Under the pieces are notes generated by a model, which searched no databases, was not told where the DNA came from, and was given only the letters and a program-made list of their open reading frames with translations. A stretch of 55,724 bases of DNA from an uncultured Akkermansia sp. (GTDB taxonomy: Bacteria > Verrucomicrobiota > Verrucomicrobiia > Verrucomicrobiales > Akkermansiaceae). The position numbers and the translations under genes were made by a program. The stretch is taken from positions 1 to 55,724 of the forward strand of contig CANQSY010000003.1 in the NCBI GenBank assembly GCA_947626635.1. Reading direction: 5' to 3'. The number at the start of each line of letters is the position of its first letter. Within the stretch, counting starts at the first letter, position 1. This document shows, piece by piece, positions 9,228 through 17,235 of the stretch.

Positions 9228-9256
9228 TTGACAAAGCGGGCGAATAGTGGTAGAAG
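9228..9256 (+). promoter_or_regulatory. Promoter of structured leader RNA, copy 1
   Basis: TTGACA (9228-9233), 17 nt, TAGAAG (9251-9256). The paralogous copy at 24235-24263 has TTGCCA, 17 nt, TACAAG at the equivalent place, and the sequence similarity between copies is strong from here on. Transcription should start near 9263. Confidence 0.7.
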
Positions 9257-9262
9257 AGGGGC

Positions 9263-9449
9263 ACAGAGCGGAGGACAAGACTTCGCAACGGGTCAGGTGA
9301 CGCCGTAAGGTCACCCCGGAAGCCGCGTGTGCGGCGGATGGGCAAATAATGTGACGGCATAGGTCAATCCTTCGGCGGAAACGCTGATTGTAAATGAACA
9401 AGATGCCGTGGCATTCACCCTGAGAGCGGGTGGAAGCTGCGGTTTTTTT
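9263..9449 (+). ncRNA. Structured leader RNA or small RNA, copy 1
   Basis: About 187 nt from the promoter to an intrinsic terminator. Predicted helices by eye: GGTGAC/GTCACC near 9290-9315, a GCCGC-GTGT-GCGGC hairpin near 9322-9335, and the terminator at 9406-9442. ACGGCAT (9354-9360) is perfectly complementary to ATGCCGT (9403-9409), which overlaps the 5' arm of the terminator, so an alternative anti-terminated fold is possible. The second copy (24270-24455) keeps all of these pairings, with G-C to G-U and U-G to C-G changes inside stems. An unknown gene follows 55 nt after the T tract. It may be an attenuator for that gene or an independent RNA; I do not recognise a known riboswitch class. 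Confidence 0.65.
9406..9449 (+). terminator. Intrinsic terminator of leader RNA, copy 1
   Basis: CCGTGGC...CACCC pairs with GGGTG...GCTGCGG around a short internal loop and a 7-nt apical loop, followed by seven T residues (9443-9449). The same structure is present at 24412-24455. Confidence 0.8.
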
Positions 9450-9504
9450 GTATCTGCGGGCTTGTGCTGTCGATGGTTTAACCAATCAAGCACAACCCAA
9501 CGAT

Positions 9505-10308
9505 ATGTTAAGACTCGACAGATTACCATCGCCGATAGGCGATTTTTTCCGATCCAATGCATCGGTCTCTCAAGGGCTCGTCTTGCCCTCAAGCCGGGCG
9601 CCTCAAAGCGCGGAGCAGAAGTTTGAAAACGAGTGGCGGAATCATTGGTCGAAGACGTCACTGACGTGGAAGGAGTTCAAGGCACAGCCGGCAGAGTTTT
9701 ACAACCGCCAACCTGTGCCACAAGGACACGTACTGGAGTTGTTGTCGGACAACATCAACCTGTTGCTGGAGAATGCGGAGAGAATCCTCCAAGTGCCGGA
9801 GATGGCGGAATGCCGGGAAGTAGGAGGCGGATCTCCGTCCCCGCTTCCGCCGCCCGATCTGGGCGATCTCCTTTGGGCGTGGAAAAAGGGGGAAGCCGGC
9901 TGGAAACAAACCTCTGTCGAGGGGCATCCCCTGTATGCCCTCTACCTCGATGGTTCCATTCTCAGCGGTGCATGCTACATTTACATATTGCTAGATCCCG
10001 TTGCCAAGGAACTGGGCACGACGCTGTCCTTGTTCCGTCCGAGGCTCAGCGAGGCTCGTAAGGTTCTTCGTACTAGCCCACGAGCAAAGAAACGTCCGTG
10101 GAAGGAGATCCCCCCGCTTCACGCCCCTCTGCACCGCGGCGAGTCGTTCGCCGATTGGGAACGGCGGACGCAGCAATATATGCCTACCGTGGATGAGGTG
10201 GAGCCTCACTACCTGATTCCCCCGACGTTCACTCTGGCCGAAATCATCACCAAGCTGAAGGAAGGGGCAGATCCGTCCCATGAACAAATAACCCCAATAG
10301 GTCGTTAA
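9505..10308 (+). CDS. Unknown 267-residue protein, copy 1
   Basis: Not recognised. It is paralogous to 24510-25277 over nearly its whole length, with conserved stretches such as LDRLPSP, SSRAPQSA, PVPQG..LELLSDNI.LLLEN, EVEPHYLIPPT and TLAEIITKLKE. The ATG at 9505 is preferred over upstream GTG codons in the frame. The two copies go out of frame with each other upstream of this ATG through a one-base indel, and the upstream part is the RNA terminator, so only the portion after 9505 behaves as coding. The protein looks soluble, rich in proline and tryptophan, with no signal peptide. There is no clear ribosome site. It always follows the structured RNA, so RNA and protein form a cassette that has been duplicated. 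Confidence 0.75.
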   Translation: MLRLDRLPSPIGDFFRSNASVSQGLVLPSSRAPQSAEQKFENEWRNHWSKTSLTWKEFKAQPAEFYNRQPVPQGHVLELLSDNINLLLENAERILQVPEMAECREVGGGSPSPLPPPDLGDLLWAWKKGEAGWKQTSVEGHPLYALYLDGSILSGACYIYILLDPVAKELGTTLSLFRPRLSEARKVLRTSPRAKKRPWKEIPPLHAPLHRGESFADWERRTQQYMPTVDEVEPHYLIPPTFTLAEIITKLKEGADPSHEQITPIGR

Positions 10309-10312
10309 CGGC

Positions 10313-10348
10313 GAATCATGTAGCATAAACCCTTTATTATTTACGATT
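10313..10348 (+). repeat. Short dispersed repeat with TTTACGA unit
   Basis: The stretch GCGAATCATGTAGCATAAAC, then CCTTTATTATTTACGA, recurs in slightly altered form at 49310-49350 (GCATCATGTAGCATAAGCCC, then TTATTTACGA), where it leads into a longer TTTACGA array. It appears to be the edge of the dispersed intergenic repeat family. Confidence 0.6.
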
Positions 10349-10405
10349 GACGAATTGGATAGACCTCAATCAGCCATGAAAAATACCATTCCAAAAAAAA
10401 CGCCC

Positions 10406-10442
10406 GAAAATTCATTTTTTTGTGAAGCGAATTTGCTTGATA
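10406..10442 (+). repeat. 37-bp repeat shared with 27351-27387
   Basis: The segment beginning GAAAATTCATTTTTTTGTG and ending GAATTTGCTTGATA matches 27351-27387 at 35 of 37 positions. Here it lies about 105 nt upstream of the ankyrin start, followed by TTGATA-16 nt-TGTAAA, so it may be part of a promoter region. In the other place it is inside an open frame. It argues that the long upstream extension of the ankyrin frame (from 10355) is not coding. Confidence 0.6.
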
Positions 10443-10546
10443 GAGAGGGAGAGTGTGGTGTAAAGCGAGGGAAAAACACGGAACCAATGCGTGCAGAAAG
10501 CCACCGTGGCAGGACGCGGTTCCATGATCATTCAACAAACAACACG

Positions 10547-12934
10547 ATGATGAATCAAAGAAAACTCAATTCACTTCTAATCAAAGAGGCGGGCTCCTTT
10601 GACGCCTCCCTCGAAAATGTGAAACTCCTCCTCGATGCCGGGGCGGATGTCAATGCACGGATGGGCTCCGAAGCCAGAACAGCCCTCGTTGAAGCGGCAT
10701 CCAGAGGGTATGCAGAGATTGTTAAGCTCTTGCTGGACGCCGGGGCGGATGTTAATGTCCGCACAAAATCTAACTACGACTGTACAGCTCTTTTGGCTGC
10801 GGTGCAGGGCAGGCATGCGGATGTCGTTAAGCTGTTGCTGGACGCCGGGGTAGATGTTGATATCCAAACGAAGAACGAAAGCACAGCTCTTGTGGCTGCG
10901 GTTTCGGATGAGAATGTTAAAATCGTGCAAATGCTTCTCGAGGCCGGGGCGGATGTCAATGTCAAGACAAATTCACTATATTGCACGGCTCTTGCGACTG
11001 CGATATCCGTGGACAATGTCCCTATTGTCAAGCTCTTGCTGGAAGCCGGAGCTGACGTGAATGCCGGGTCGAAATTCGATCACAACACAGCCCTCGCCAA
11101 TGCGGTTACTTATGGAAATGCCGAGATTGTCAAGCTTTTATTAGACGCGGGAGCGGATGTCAATGACCAGTTTGCATCAGCTTACGGCACAGTTCTCACC
11201 GGAGCAGTGCGTGAGGAAAATATAGAAATCGTTAGACTCCTGCTAGACGCGGGAGCGGACGTGAATGCCCAGACGAGAACCTATTTCGGTACGGCTCTTG
11301 CGGCTGCAGCGGACAGTGGAAAAACAGAATTTGTCAAGCTTCTATTAGACGCGGGAGCGGATGTGAATGCCAGTTCGGAATCCGCTCCCGGCACAGCTCT
11401 CACCGCAGCGGTTTGTGCGGGAAATATGGAGATTATCAAACTACTATTAGCCTCAGGAGCCGATGTCAATGTTCACAATAATACACTGTATGCCGATTAT
11501 GGCACAGCTCTTACGGCGGCGATCTGTAAAAACAAGATGGAGATCATCAGATTTTTGCTGGACGCCGGGGCGGATGTCAATGCCGAGACGTGGAGCATCA
11601 ATTGCGGCTCTGCGACCGTTCTCGAAGTTGCGGCAAACACAGGAGATGTAGAGCTTGTCAAGATGCTGTTGGATGCCGGAGCGGATGTCAATACACTGAC
11701 AGAATCCCTTTACGGTACGCCACTTATAGCTGCAGCATGGTCAGAAAATATAAAGCTTGTCAAGCTGCTGCTCGATGCCGGAGCGGATGTCAATGCTAAG
11801 TCGGGATCTTTTTATGGCACGGCTCTCATCGTTGCTGTCAAGAAAGGCAATACGGAGCTTGTCAAATTCTTGCTGGATGCTGGGGCGAATGTGAAAGCAT
11901 CGTGTGACGGAGTTACCGCGCTGAGAGTAGCGATGGAAAATGAAGATAAAGAAATGACTACCCTTTTACGTGCCGCCGGAGCAAAGGGTTACAATAAGTA
12001 CTTACAAGCAAAGCGCGATGCCCATCTCATGGATGAGCTTGAGGCTCCGGATACTTCGCTTAAAAAAGTTAAGAAACTTCTTCGAGAGGGGGCGAATGTC
12101 AATGCTTGGACAGACTCCGATTACGGTACAATTCTCGAAATTGCCGCAGGTAAAGGAGATACGGAGCTTGTCAAATTCTTGCTGGACGCAGGAGCGGATG
12201 TCAATGCACAATCTATATCTGAGTACGGCACCTCCCTCGTAGCTGCAATTTGTGCAGGAAAGGTTGAGCTTATTAGTTTGCTCCTAGATGCGGGAGCGGA
12301 TGTGAATGCTGAAGTTGAAAGCAGTGGATGCTGTTTTGGCACGGCGCTCGAAGCTGCTGCCGATAAAGGAAATATGGAGATTATCAAACTCCTACTGGAT
12401 GCCGGAGCGGATGTGAATACCCATCTATTAAGCGACGGTTACCAGTATGGCACGGCGCTCGAATTTGCTGTCGGTAAAGGAAAGGTGGAGGTCGTCAAGC
12501 TGCTTTTAGATGTTGGTGCGGACGTTAATGCCGAGACGAGATCCGAATGTGGTCCGGCTCTTGCTGCTGCGATAGATATTGGTGACAAAGAGATTGTCAA
12601 GTTGTTGCTGGCCGCCGGCGCCGATGTCAACGCCCAGACGAGATCCCGATACGGCACAATTCTTGCGCTTGCGGTACACGGGGAAAATGCCGAGATCGTC
12701 AAACTTATACTGGACGCCGGGGCGGATGTAAACGCTAAGGTTGAAGACCTTTCATTGTTCGCCGGACTTTTAGGAACCCCGGACGACGGGACGAATTATT
12801 GCGGCAGAACCGCGCTGAGCATAGCGTTGGAGACCGGAAATGAAAAAATTATCGACCTTTTACGTGCCGCCGGGGCGACAACGTCCCCTGGGGCGACTCA
12901 ATCCTCCCACACCAAAAAACACAAAAAACATTAA
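10547..12934 (+). CDS. Large ankyrin-repeat protein (two fused arrays)
   Basis: 795 residues made almost entirely of about 21 ankyrin repeats of 33-37 residues with the core (I/L)VKLLLDAGADVNA...GTALAAA. A typical C-terminal cap of this family (LLRAAGA) occurs twice: in the middle (MTTLLRAAGAKG, encoded near 11960) and at the end (IIDLLRAAGATT). The link after the first cap contains a charged stretch and then a new array. The gene therefore looks like two ankyrin genes fused. The end is lysine/histidine rich (KKHKKH). No signal peptide or membrane segment. Ankyrin repeats bind proteins; the partner is unknown. The start at ATG 10547 is chosen because sequence further upstream is a non-coding repeat shared with another locus. 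No ribosome site. Confidence 0.88.
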   Translation: MMNQRKLNSLLIKEAGSFDASLENVKLLLDAGADVNARMGSEARTALVEAASRGYAEIVKLLLDAGADVNVRTKSNYDCTALLAAVQGRHADVVKLLLDAGVDVDIQTKNESTALVAAVSDENVKIVQMLLEAGADVNVKTNSLYCTALATAISVDNVPIVKLLLEAGADVNAGSKFDHNTALANAVTYGNAEIVKLLLDAGADVNDQFASAYGTVLTGAVREENIEIVRLLLDAGADVNAQTRTYFGTALAAAADSGKTEFVKLLLDAGADVNASSESAPGTALTAAVCAGNMEIIKLLLASGADVNVHNNTLYADYGTALTAAICKNKMEIIRFLLDAGADVNAETWSINCGSATVLEVAANTGDVELVKMLLDAGADVNTLTESLYGTPLIAAAWSENIKLVKLLLDAGADVNAKSGSFYGTALIVAVKKGNTELVKFLLDAGANVKASCDGVTALRVAMENEDKEMTTLLRAAGAKGYNKYLQAKRDAHLMDELEAPDTSLKKVKKLLREGANVNAWTDSDYGTILEIAAGKGDTELVKFLLDAGADVNAQSISEYGTSLVAAICAGKVELISLLLDAGADVNAEVESSGCCFGTALEAAADKGNMEIIKLLLDAGADVNTHLLSDGYQYGTALEFAVGKGKVEVVKLLLDVGADVNAETRSECGPALAAAIDIGDKEIVKLLLAAGADVNAQTRSRYGTILALAVHGENAEIVKLILDAGADVNAKVEDLSLFAGLLGTPDDGTNYCGRTALSIALETGNEKIIDLLRAAGATTSPGATQSSHTKKHKKH

Positions 12935-12952
12935 CCAACTAACTATCGAGAC

Positions 12953-13078
12953 AGGAAAAAGAGGGAAAAGAATGTTGAAGAGCTCCGCATGAGGCTTTAC
13001 GAAGCCATTGAGGTCGAAAACAGCACACCGGAGCGACGGAACCATTATTTGAGTCCTGTTAACCGGAAAAAATCTTAA
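12953..13078 (+). pseudogene. Decayed 5' end of an ankyrin gene
   Basis: The reading frame from 12953 gives RKKREKNVEELRMRLYEAIE followed by VENSTPE. This is the N-terminal module of the neighbouring ankyrin proteins (MKKREKNVMELRKKLCEAIE and LRMKLYDAI..KNSTPEQI). The start codon position reads AGG instead of ATG, similarity stops right after STPE, and an unrelated tail ends at a TAA at 13076. The upstream leader CCAACTAACT is also shared with intact copies. This is a clear remnant of a deleted family member. Confidence 0.8.
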
Positions 13079-13135
13079 CGATTTTTGAGAGAACTCCTGT
13101 AAAAGGGTTTTCGTCAACCCAAACAACGCCTCCGT

Positions 13136-13333
13136 ATGATAAGTCTATTTTACGAGCCTACCATTTATCGCTGGGGACTTTATTTCCTCGCTTTCTACAT
13201 CGTTGACCAAATCATCTTCTCCAACTATATCGATGCAGAACGAGTCGGGGAAATCATCGGTGAAAGTTTCATTCAAGTCTTGTTTGGGGTCATGGGACTT
13301 AGTCTCCTCTATAACATCCCTATCGGGGGATGA
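13136..13333 (+). CDS. Small hydrophobic protein, copy 1
   Basis: 65 residues, not recognised. It has two hydrophobic stretches (WGLYFLAFYIVDQIIF and SFIQVLFGVMGLSLLYNI) that could be membrane helices, separated by a charged loop. A second copy at 23221-23452 shares FY.P.IY.WGLYF..FY.VD.IIFS, which shows that this is a real sequence family rather than a chance frame. The ATG at 13136 is preceded by a TGTAAAAG box and by TTTTGAGAGAACTCC, resembling the palindromic promoter module seen at 21438 and 23201. No ribosome site is visible. Function unknown. Confidence 0.6.
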   Translation: MISLFYEPTIYRWGLYFLAFYIVDQIIFSNYIDAERVGEIIGESFIQVLFGVMGLSLLYNIPIGG

Positions 13334-13468
13334 CTACGGGGAAATTAGAAGAAAGCGGTATGCAAGAGATATTGGAGGGGTCGCTTCTCTGTGAGATGGC
13401 GACTGTTTCGAGGAATTACGAACAGAATTGGTGCCTGGCGATCAATAAAGCTGCGTAGAATAAAACTA

Positions 13469-14101
13469 GGCTCTGTCCTACCACAGTGTTGATTTTTTTC
13501 ACAGAACTAGAATAAAGCAACATAACAAAGATGAAAAAAGAAAAAATCACGAGAGGACTCCATTATGGACCATATATTGATGGAGAGATATTAAACGAAA
13601 TGGCCTTAGTTGGCTATATGCAACATGATTCTAAAGGAAGAGATTATGCAATTTCTGTAGATTCTGGCACTAATCGTATTGGTAATCCTTATTTTAAAGT
13701 TTATGATGGTTCATCCAGAGGTAAACAAGTGCCTGTTGCGCGTATTTCGTTTTATGAACCGGAATATATCATTCATTATAAAGACAATGTAAGAAATCAG
13801 TTTAAATTAAGCTCTGATTTAAGAAAAACTCTAGTTAATTTTCTTAAATCTACATACGATGTAATTAGTGGAAAGAGAATTACTAATTGGCAATATGCTA
13901 TTGTGCAATATAATCTTGAAAATATTAAAATTAGTGGATGGAAAATAAATGATTGGCTTTATTTCACACAAAAATGGAAGAGAGATAATGCAAATGAAAT
14001 AGCGGGCACTCAAGCAGAACACGCATTACCCATTGATCTTCCTATGCCTAACTATCTTAATTTAAGATAACATAAAATCACCACTGTGGTAGGACAGAGC
14101 C
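13469..14101. mobile_element. 633-bp inverted-repeat element with passenger gene
   Basis: The left end GGCTCTGTCCTACCACAGTG (13469-13488) and the right end (14082-14101) are perfect 20-bp inverted repeats, and similarity continues as GTGNTGATTTT for some 10 more bases. The dinucleotide TA flanks both sides (13467-13468 and 14102-14103), as expected for a transposon with TA target duplication. The only gene inside is the unknown 179-residue protein, with no transposase motif, so the element is probably non-autonomous and moved by an enzyme encoded elsewhere. Related single ends occur at 126, 8490, 21455 and 23167. Confidence 0.7.
13531..14070 (+). CDS. Unknown 179-residue protein, copy 2
   Basis: Paralogue of the protein at 8558-9103. 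It has the same PYIDGEILNEMALVGY start region and the same last ~38 residues (WLYFTQKWKR to PMPNYLNLR). The middle is more divergent and the codons are distinctly A+T-rich, unlike the flanking ankyrin genes. It is the passenger of the 633-bp inverted-repeat element: the start lies 43 nt inside the left end, the stop 12 nt before the right end. A possible promoter (TTGATT, AATAAA) lies partly within the end repeat. No signal peptide, membrane helix or catalytic motif was seen. Transposase is unlikely, because no DDE-type acidic triad or helix-turn-helix is apparent and the protein is short. Confidence 0.82.
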   Translation: MKKEKITRGLHYGPYIDGEILNEMALVGYMQHDSKGRDYAISVDSGTNRIGNPYFKVYDGSSRGKQVPVARISFYEPEYIIHYKDNVRNQFKLSSDLRKTLVNFLKSTYDVISGKRITNWQYAIVQYNLENIKISGWKINDWLYFTQKWKRDNANEIAGTQAEHALPIDLPMPNYLNLR

Positions 14102-14186
14102 TAAAATTATAAGTCTGAAAGAGCGTCCCTTCACCGGCAAATCCACAAGACCACACGCCATTTAACTGAACCGACAACCAAACGAA

Positions 14187-15575
14187 ATGAAAAAGAGAGA
14201 AAAGAATGTTATGGAACTCCGCAAGAAGCTTTGCGAAGCCATTGAGGACAAGAACAGCACGCCGGAGCAAATCAGGCAACTGATCGCCGAAGGCGCTCTA
14301 TTGGACGATCGGAATAATCAAGTTTCTCCACTCTATGTTGCTGCAGCGGAAGGTCGTGCCGATATCGTGCAGGTGCTGCTGGATGCCGGTGAAGGCAAGA
14401 AACGCAAGAGACTGGAGGGAGCCTTGGCATACGCCGTTTATAGAGGTCATGCCAACATCGTCCGTATGCTGTTGGCGGCGGGAGCCAACGTCAACAAAAA
14501 GATATGCGTTGGGTGGAAAGTTCCCCCGTTGTTCTTGGCCATGATGATGGAACGGCGAGACATCATCGACCTGCTGCTCGACGCCGGGACGGACGTCAAC
14601 TGCAAGATGGGTAAACATACGCCGTTGAGCCTTGCGACGTGCACGGGAGACTTGGAACTCATGCAACACCTCATCGACAAAGGGGCGGACGTCAATGGGA
14701 CGACGTACTACACCCCGCTCATCGTGGCAGCGAAGGAAGGCTGCGCGGAGAGCCTCCGTTTCCTCCTTGACCGTGGGGCGAAGGTGAATGTCGGAGCCAA
14801 TGCCGAGGACACCCCGCTCACCGTCGCCGCGCGGGCAGGATTCACGGAAGGGGTGCGTCTGCTCATTGATGCCGGGGCCGATGTGAATCTTTCGTCCCTT
14901 ATGACCACCCCACTCATCGCAGCTGCAGAAGGTTCTCATACAGACGTCCTCCGCATTCTGTTGGCAGCAGGGGCTGACGCGAACATCGGAGCCAATGTCG
15001 AGGACACTCCACTCATCGTCGCCGCGCGGGCAGGATCCACGGAGGAGGTGCGTCTGCTCATTGATGCCGGGGCCGATGTGAACCTTTCGTCCCTTATGAC
15101 CACCCCACTTATCGCCGCCGCGGAAGATTCTCATGCAGAAGTCCTCCGTATTCTATTGGAAGCCGGGGCAAACCCGAACGACGACGAAACAGTGAATACC
15201 CCGCTCACCGCTGCCGCTCGGGCAGGATTCACGGAAGGAGTCAGACTGCTCCTGAATGCCGGGGCGGATGTAAATCTCTCGTCCTTCTTTGACACTCCAC
15301 TTACCGCTGCGATAAAGCGAGGGGACGCGAAAATCATCAACATGCTTCTCGCAGCCGGGGCCGACGTGAACGCCGGGGGGGTCAAAACAGGCGAAACCGC
15401 GCTCGTGGCTGCGTTAAGACATAATAATCTCTCCCTTGCTCACCGTCTTCGGCGCGCCGGAGCCATTGAGCAACTCCCCAAATATATGTGTGGAAAAATA
15501 ACTTATAGGAGTGGAAATGAACGAGGCGAAAAATATCTCATTCTCCATTACCACGCTGCCTGTATCGCAAAATAA
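14187..15575 (+). CDS. Ankyrin-repeat protein
   Basis: 462 residues. The N-terminal family module (LRKKLCEAIEDKNSTPEQIR, then QLIAEGALLD) is followed by about 12 ankyrin repeats and the C-terminal cap LAHRLRRAGAIEQLPK. A characteristic repeat ELMQHLIDKGADVN followed by ESLRFLLDRGA is shared in the same order with the 15597 and 18731 proteins. Two consecutive repeats (GANAEDTPL to LLAAGADANI) are duplicated in tandem with a 195-bp period near 14793-15180, a sign of recent expansion. The last ~25 residues after the cap are unique. No signal peptide or membrane segment. It lies 85 bp after the inverted-repeat element and 21 bp before the next ankyrin gene, so the two may be co-transcribed. Confidence 0.88.
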   Translation: MKKREKNVMELRKKLCEAIEDKNSTPEQIRQLIAEGALLDDRNNQVSPLYVAAAEGRADIVQVLLDAGEGKKRKRLEGALAYAVYRGHANIVRMLLAAGANVNKKICVGWKVPPLFLAMMMERRDIIDLLLDAGTDVNCKMGKHTPLSLATCTGDLELMQHLIDKGADVNGTTYYTPLIVAAKEGCAESLRFLLDRGAKVNVGANAEDTPLTVAARAGFTEGVRLLIDAGADVNLSSLMTTPLIAAAEGSHTDVLRILLAAGADANIGANVEDTPLIVAARAGSTEEVRLLIDAGADVNLSSLMTTPLIAAAEDSHAEVLRILLEAGANPNDDETVNTPLTAAARAGFTEGVRLLLNAGADVNLSSFFDTPLTAAIKRGDAKIINMLLAAGADVNAGGVKTGETALVAALRHNNLSLAHRLRRAGAIEQLPKYMCGKITYRSGNERGEKYLILHYHAACIAK

Positions 15576-15596
15576 ATCTGCCCACTATTTCTTACT

Positions 15597-17099
15597 ATGA
15601 GAAAGAAAAAGGAAAATACAAAAAAACTCCGCATAAGGCTTTACAAAGCCATTGAAAACGAAACCAGCACACCGGAGCAAATCAGGCAGTTGATAGACGC
15701 AGGCGCTCTGAGAAAATTGACGGATAAAGAGGAGAAGTCTTTCTGTCGATCCCCCCTCTATACCGCCGCGCAGGCAGGGCGTGCTGACATCGTGCAGCTT
15801 CTGCTGGATGTCGGAGCTGATGTGGTGGACTTTGTGGACGATGGATGGTACGATGGGTACGACAGCGGTCCGTGCACGGCCCTGAGTATCGCGGCATTGT
15901 GGGGGCATACAGATGTTGTGCAGACGCTCATCAAGGCTGCCGAGGCGGACGAGAAACGCCTGGATCTCGAGGGAGCGCTGTGTTCCGCTGTCTATGCCGG
16001 ACGTATCGATATCATCCGGCAGTTGCTGGAAGCCGGGGCAGAGGTCAATTGTCCCCGGATGTGGCGTCGGAATTACTGGAGAAGGTTTCAACGGCTAGCA
16101 AGGGAGGAGACTTTCATATCTTTGTACAAATCCGAGAGCCCAGACAAAATCAACTTTTTGCGATGGGTTCGCAGAGAGGATTCTGACGAAGAGACTCCAC
16201 TATCCTTGGCCATCAAAACCGAGCGATGGGACATCATCGACCTACTGTTGGACGCCGGGGCAGAGATTAACCTTGCCGCTCACGGACATGATACGCCTCT
16301 GGGTCTTGCTGCGCGTATCGGGGATACGGAACTCATGCAACACCTCATCGACAGAGGAGCGGATGTTAATGGGGCGCCGGACGCAGACACACCGCTCGTA
16401 TCGGCAGCAAAGGATGGCTGCGTGGAGAGCGTTCGTTTCCTCCTCGACCATGGGGCGGATGTCAACGCCGAAGCAAGAGATTACACCCCGCTCATCGCCG
16501 GAGCCCGGTATGCGAATGAACCATTCGTTCCGATCGCGCGTATCTTGCTGGACGCCGGGGCAGACGTCAACAAAGCGACATGGAAATACACGCCGCTTAT
16601 AGCGGCGGTGAAAGCCGCGAATAGAGATGACGTGCGCTTCCTGCTGGAAGCCGGGGCAGACGTCAACAAAACGGCAGAGGGATACACGCCGCTTATCGTC
16701 GCAGCGATGATAGGCTGCAATCAAGACATCGTCCGGCTCCTGCTGGATGCGGGCGCCGATGTTAACGCGAAAACCGGGTTTTATACTCCTCTTATCGGCG
16801 CCGTAGAGTCGGGGAACATTGAAATCGTGCGCATGCTTCTTGAAGCCGGGGCGGATGTCCACGCTACCACCAAGTACCACGCTCCGCTCGTCAGCGCCGT
16901 GAAACGCAAAGAGGAAGCCGGCGGACCGGAGGTGATCAATCTCCTGCTGGAAGCCGGCGCCGATGTGAATGCCGAAGCGGACGGGGAAACGGCGCTCATG
17001 GTTGCTCGGTCACGGGGGGATCTCGCCCTCGCGCACTTCCTGCGTCGCGCCGGAGCCATCGATAAGCCGAGAAAATTTCGGTGGTGGAAGGAGGACTAG
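15597..17099 (+). CDS. Ankyrin-repeat protein
   Basis: 500 residues. It starts with the family module (LRIRLYKAIENETSTPEQIR), then about 13 ankyrin repeats interrupted near residues 155-195 by a non-repeat, arginine/tryptophan-rich insertion (RMWRRNYWRRF). It ends with the cap LAHFLRRAGAIDKPRKFRWW. Shared modules ELMQHLIDRGADVN and ESVRFLLDHGADVN followed by FVPIARILLDAGADVN place it closest to the 18731 protein. Presumably a cytoplasmic protein-binding scaffold; partner unknown. The spacer after the stop (GACGAAATCGGTACG...CCAATCG) recurs after the 17236 gene, so gene plus spacer was the unit of duplication. Confidence 0.88.
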   Translation: MRKKKENTKKLRIRLYKAIENETSTPEQIRQLIDAGALRKLTDKEEKSFCRSPLYTAAQAGRADIVQLLLDVGADVVDFVDDGWYDGYDSGPCTALSIAALWGHTDVVQTLIKAAEADEKRLDLEGALCSAVYAGRIDIIRQLLEAGAEVNCPRMWRRNYWRRFQRLAREETFISLYKSESPDKINFLRWVRREDSDEETPLSLAIKTERWDIIDLLLDAGAEINLAAHGHDTPLGLAARIGDTELMQHLIDRGADVNGAPDADTPLVSAAKDGCVESVRFLLDHGADVNAEARDYTPLIAGARYANEPFVPIARILLDAGADVNKATWKYTPLIAAVKAANRDDVRFLLEAGADVNKTAEGYTPLIVAAMIGCNQDIVRLLLDAGADVNAKTGFYTPLIGAVESGNIEIVRMLLEAGADVHATTKYHAPLVSAVKRKEEAGGPEVINLLLEAGADVNAEADGETALMVARSRGDLALAHFLRRAGAIDKPRKFRWWKED

Positions 17100-17235
17100 G
17101 GTGAAGTGGATTCTCATCACGCACCAGGGTAGGATGATGGACGAAATCGGTACGTTCATCCCAATCGAAAAATACATTATCCCCCTTCCTCCCGCCTCCC
17201 ACACGACAAGATAAATCAGACAACTATTTTTTACC

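Noticed and set aside
9263..9449. Known ncRNA (SRP RNA, tmRNA or RNase P RNA) for the structured leader
   Set aside because: The diagnostic core motifs of these RNAs are not present, and two diverged copies followed by a gene do not fit an essential single-copy RNA.
9408..9504. Upstream GTG starts for the 9505 and 24510 genes
   Set aside because: This stretch is the RNA terminator, and the two copies are out of frame with each other before the conserved ATG.
10355..10546. 64-codon N-terminal extension of the first ankyrin gene
   Set aside because: It includes TTTACGA-type and 37-bp repeats and has no resemblance to the family N-terminus.
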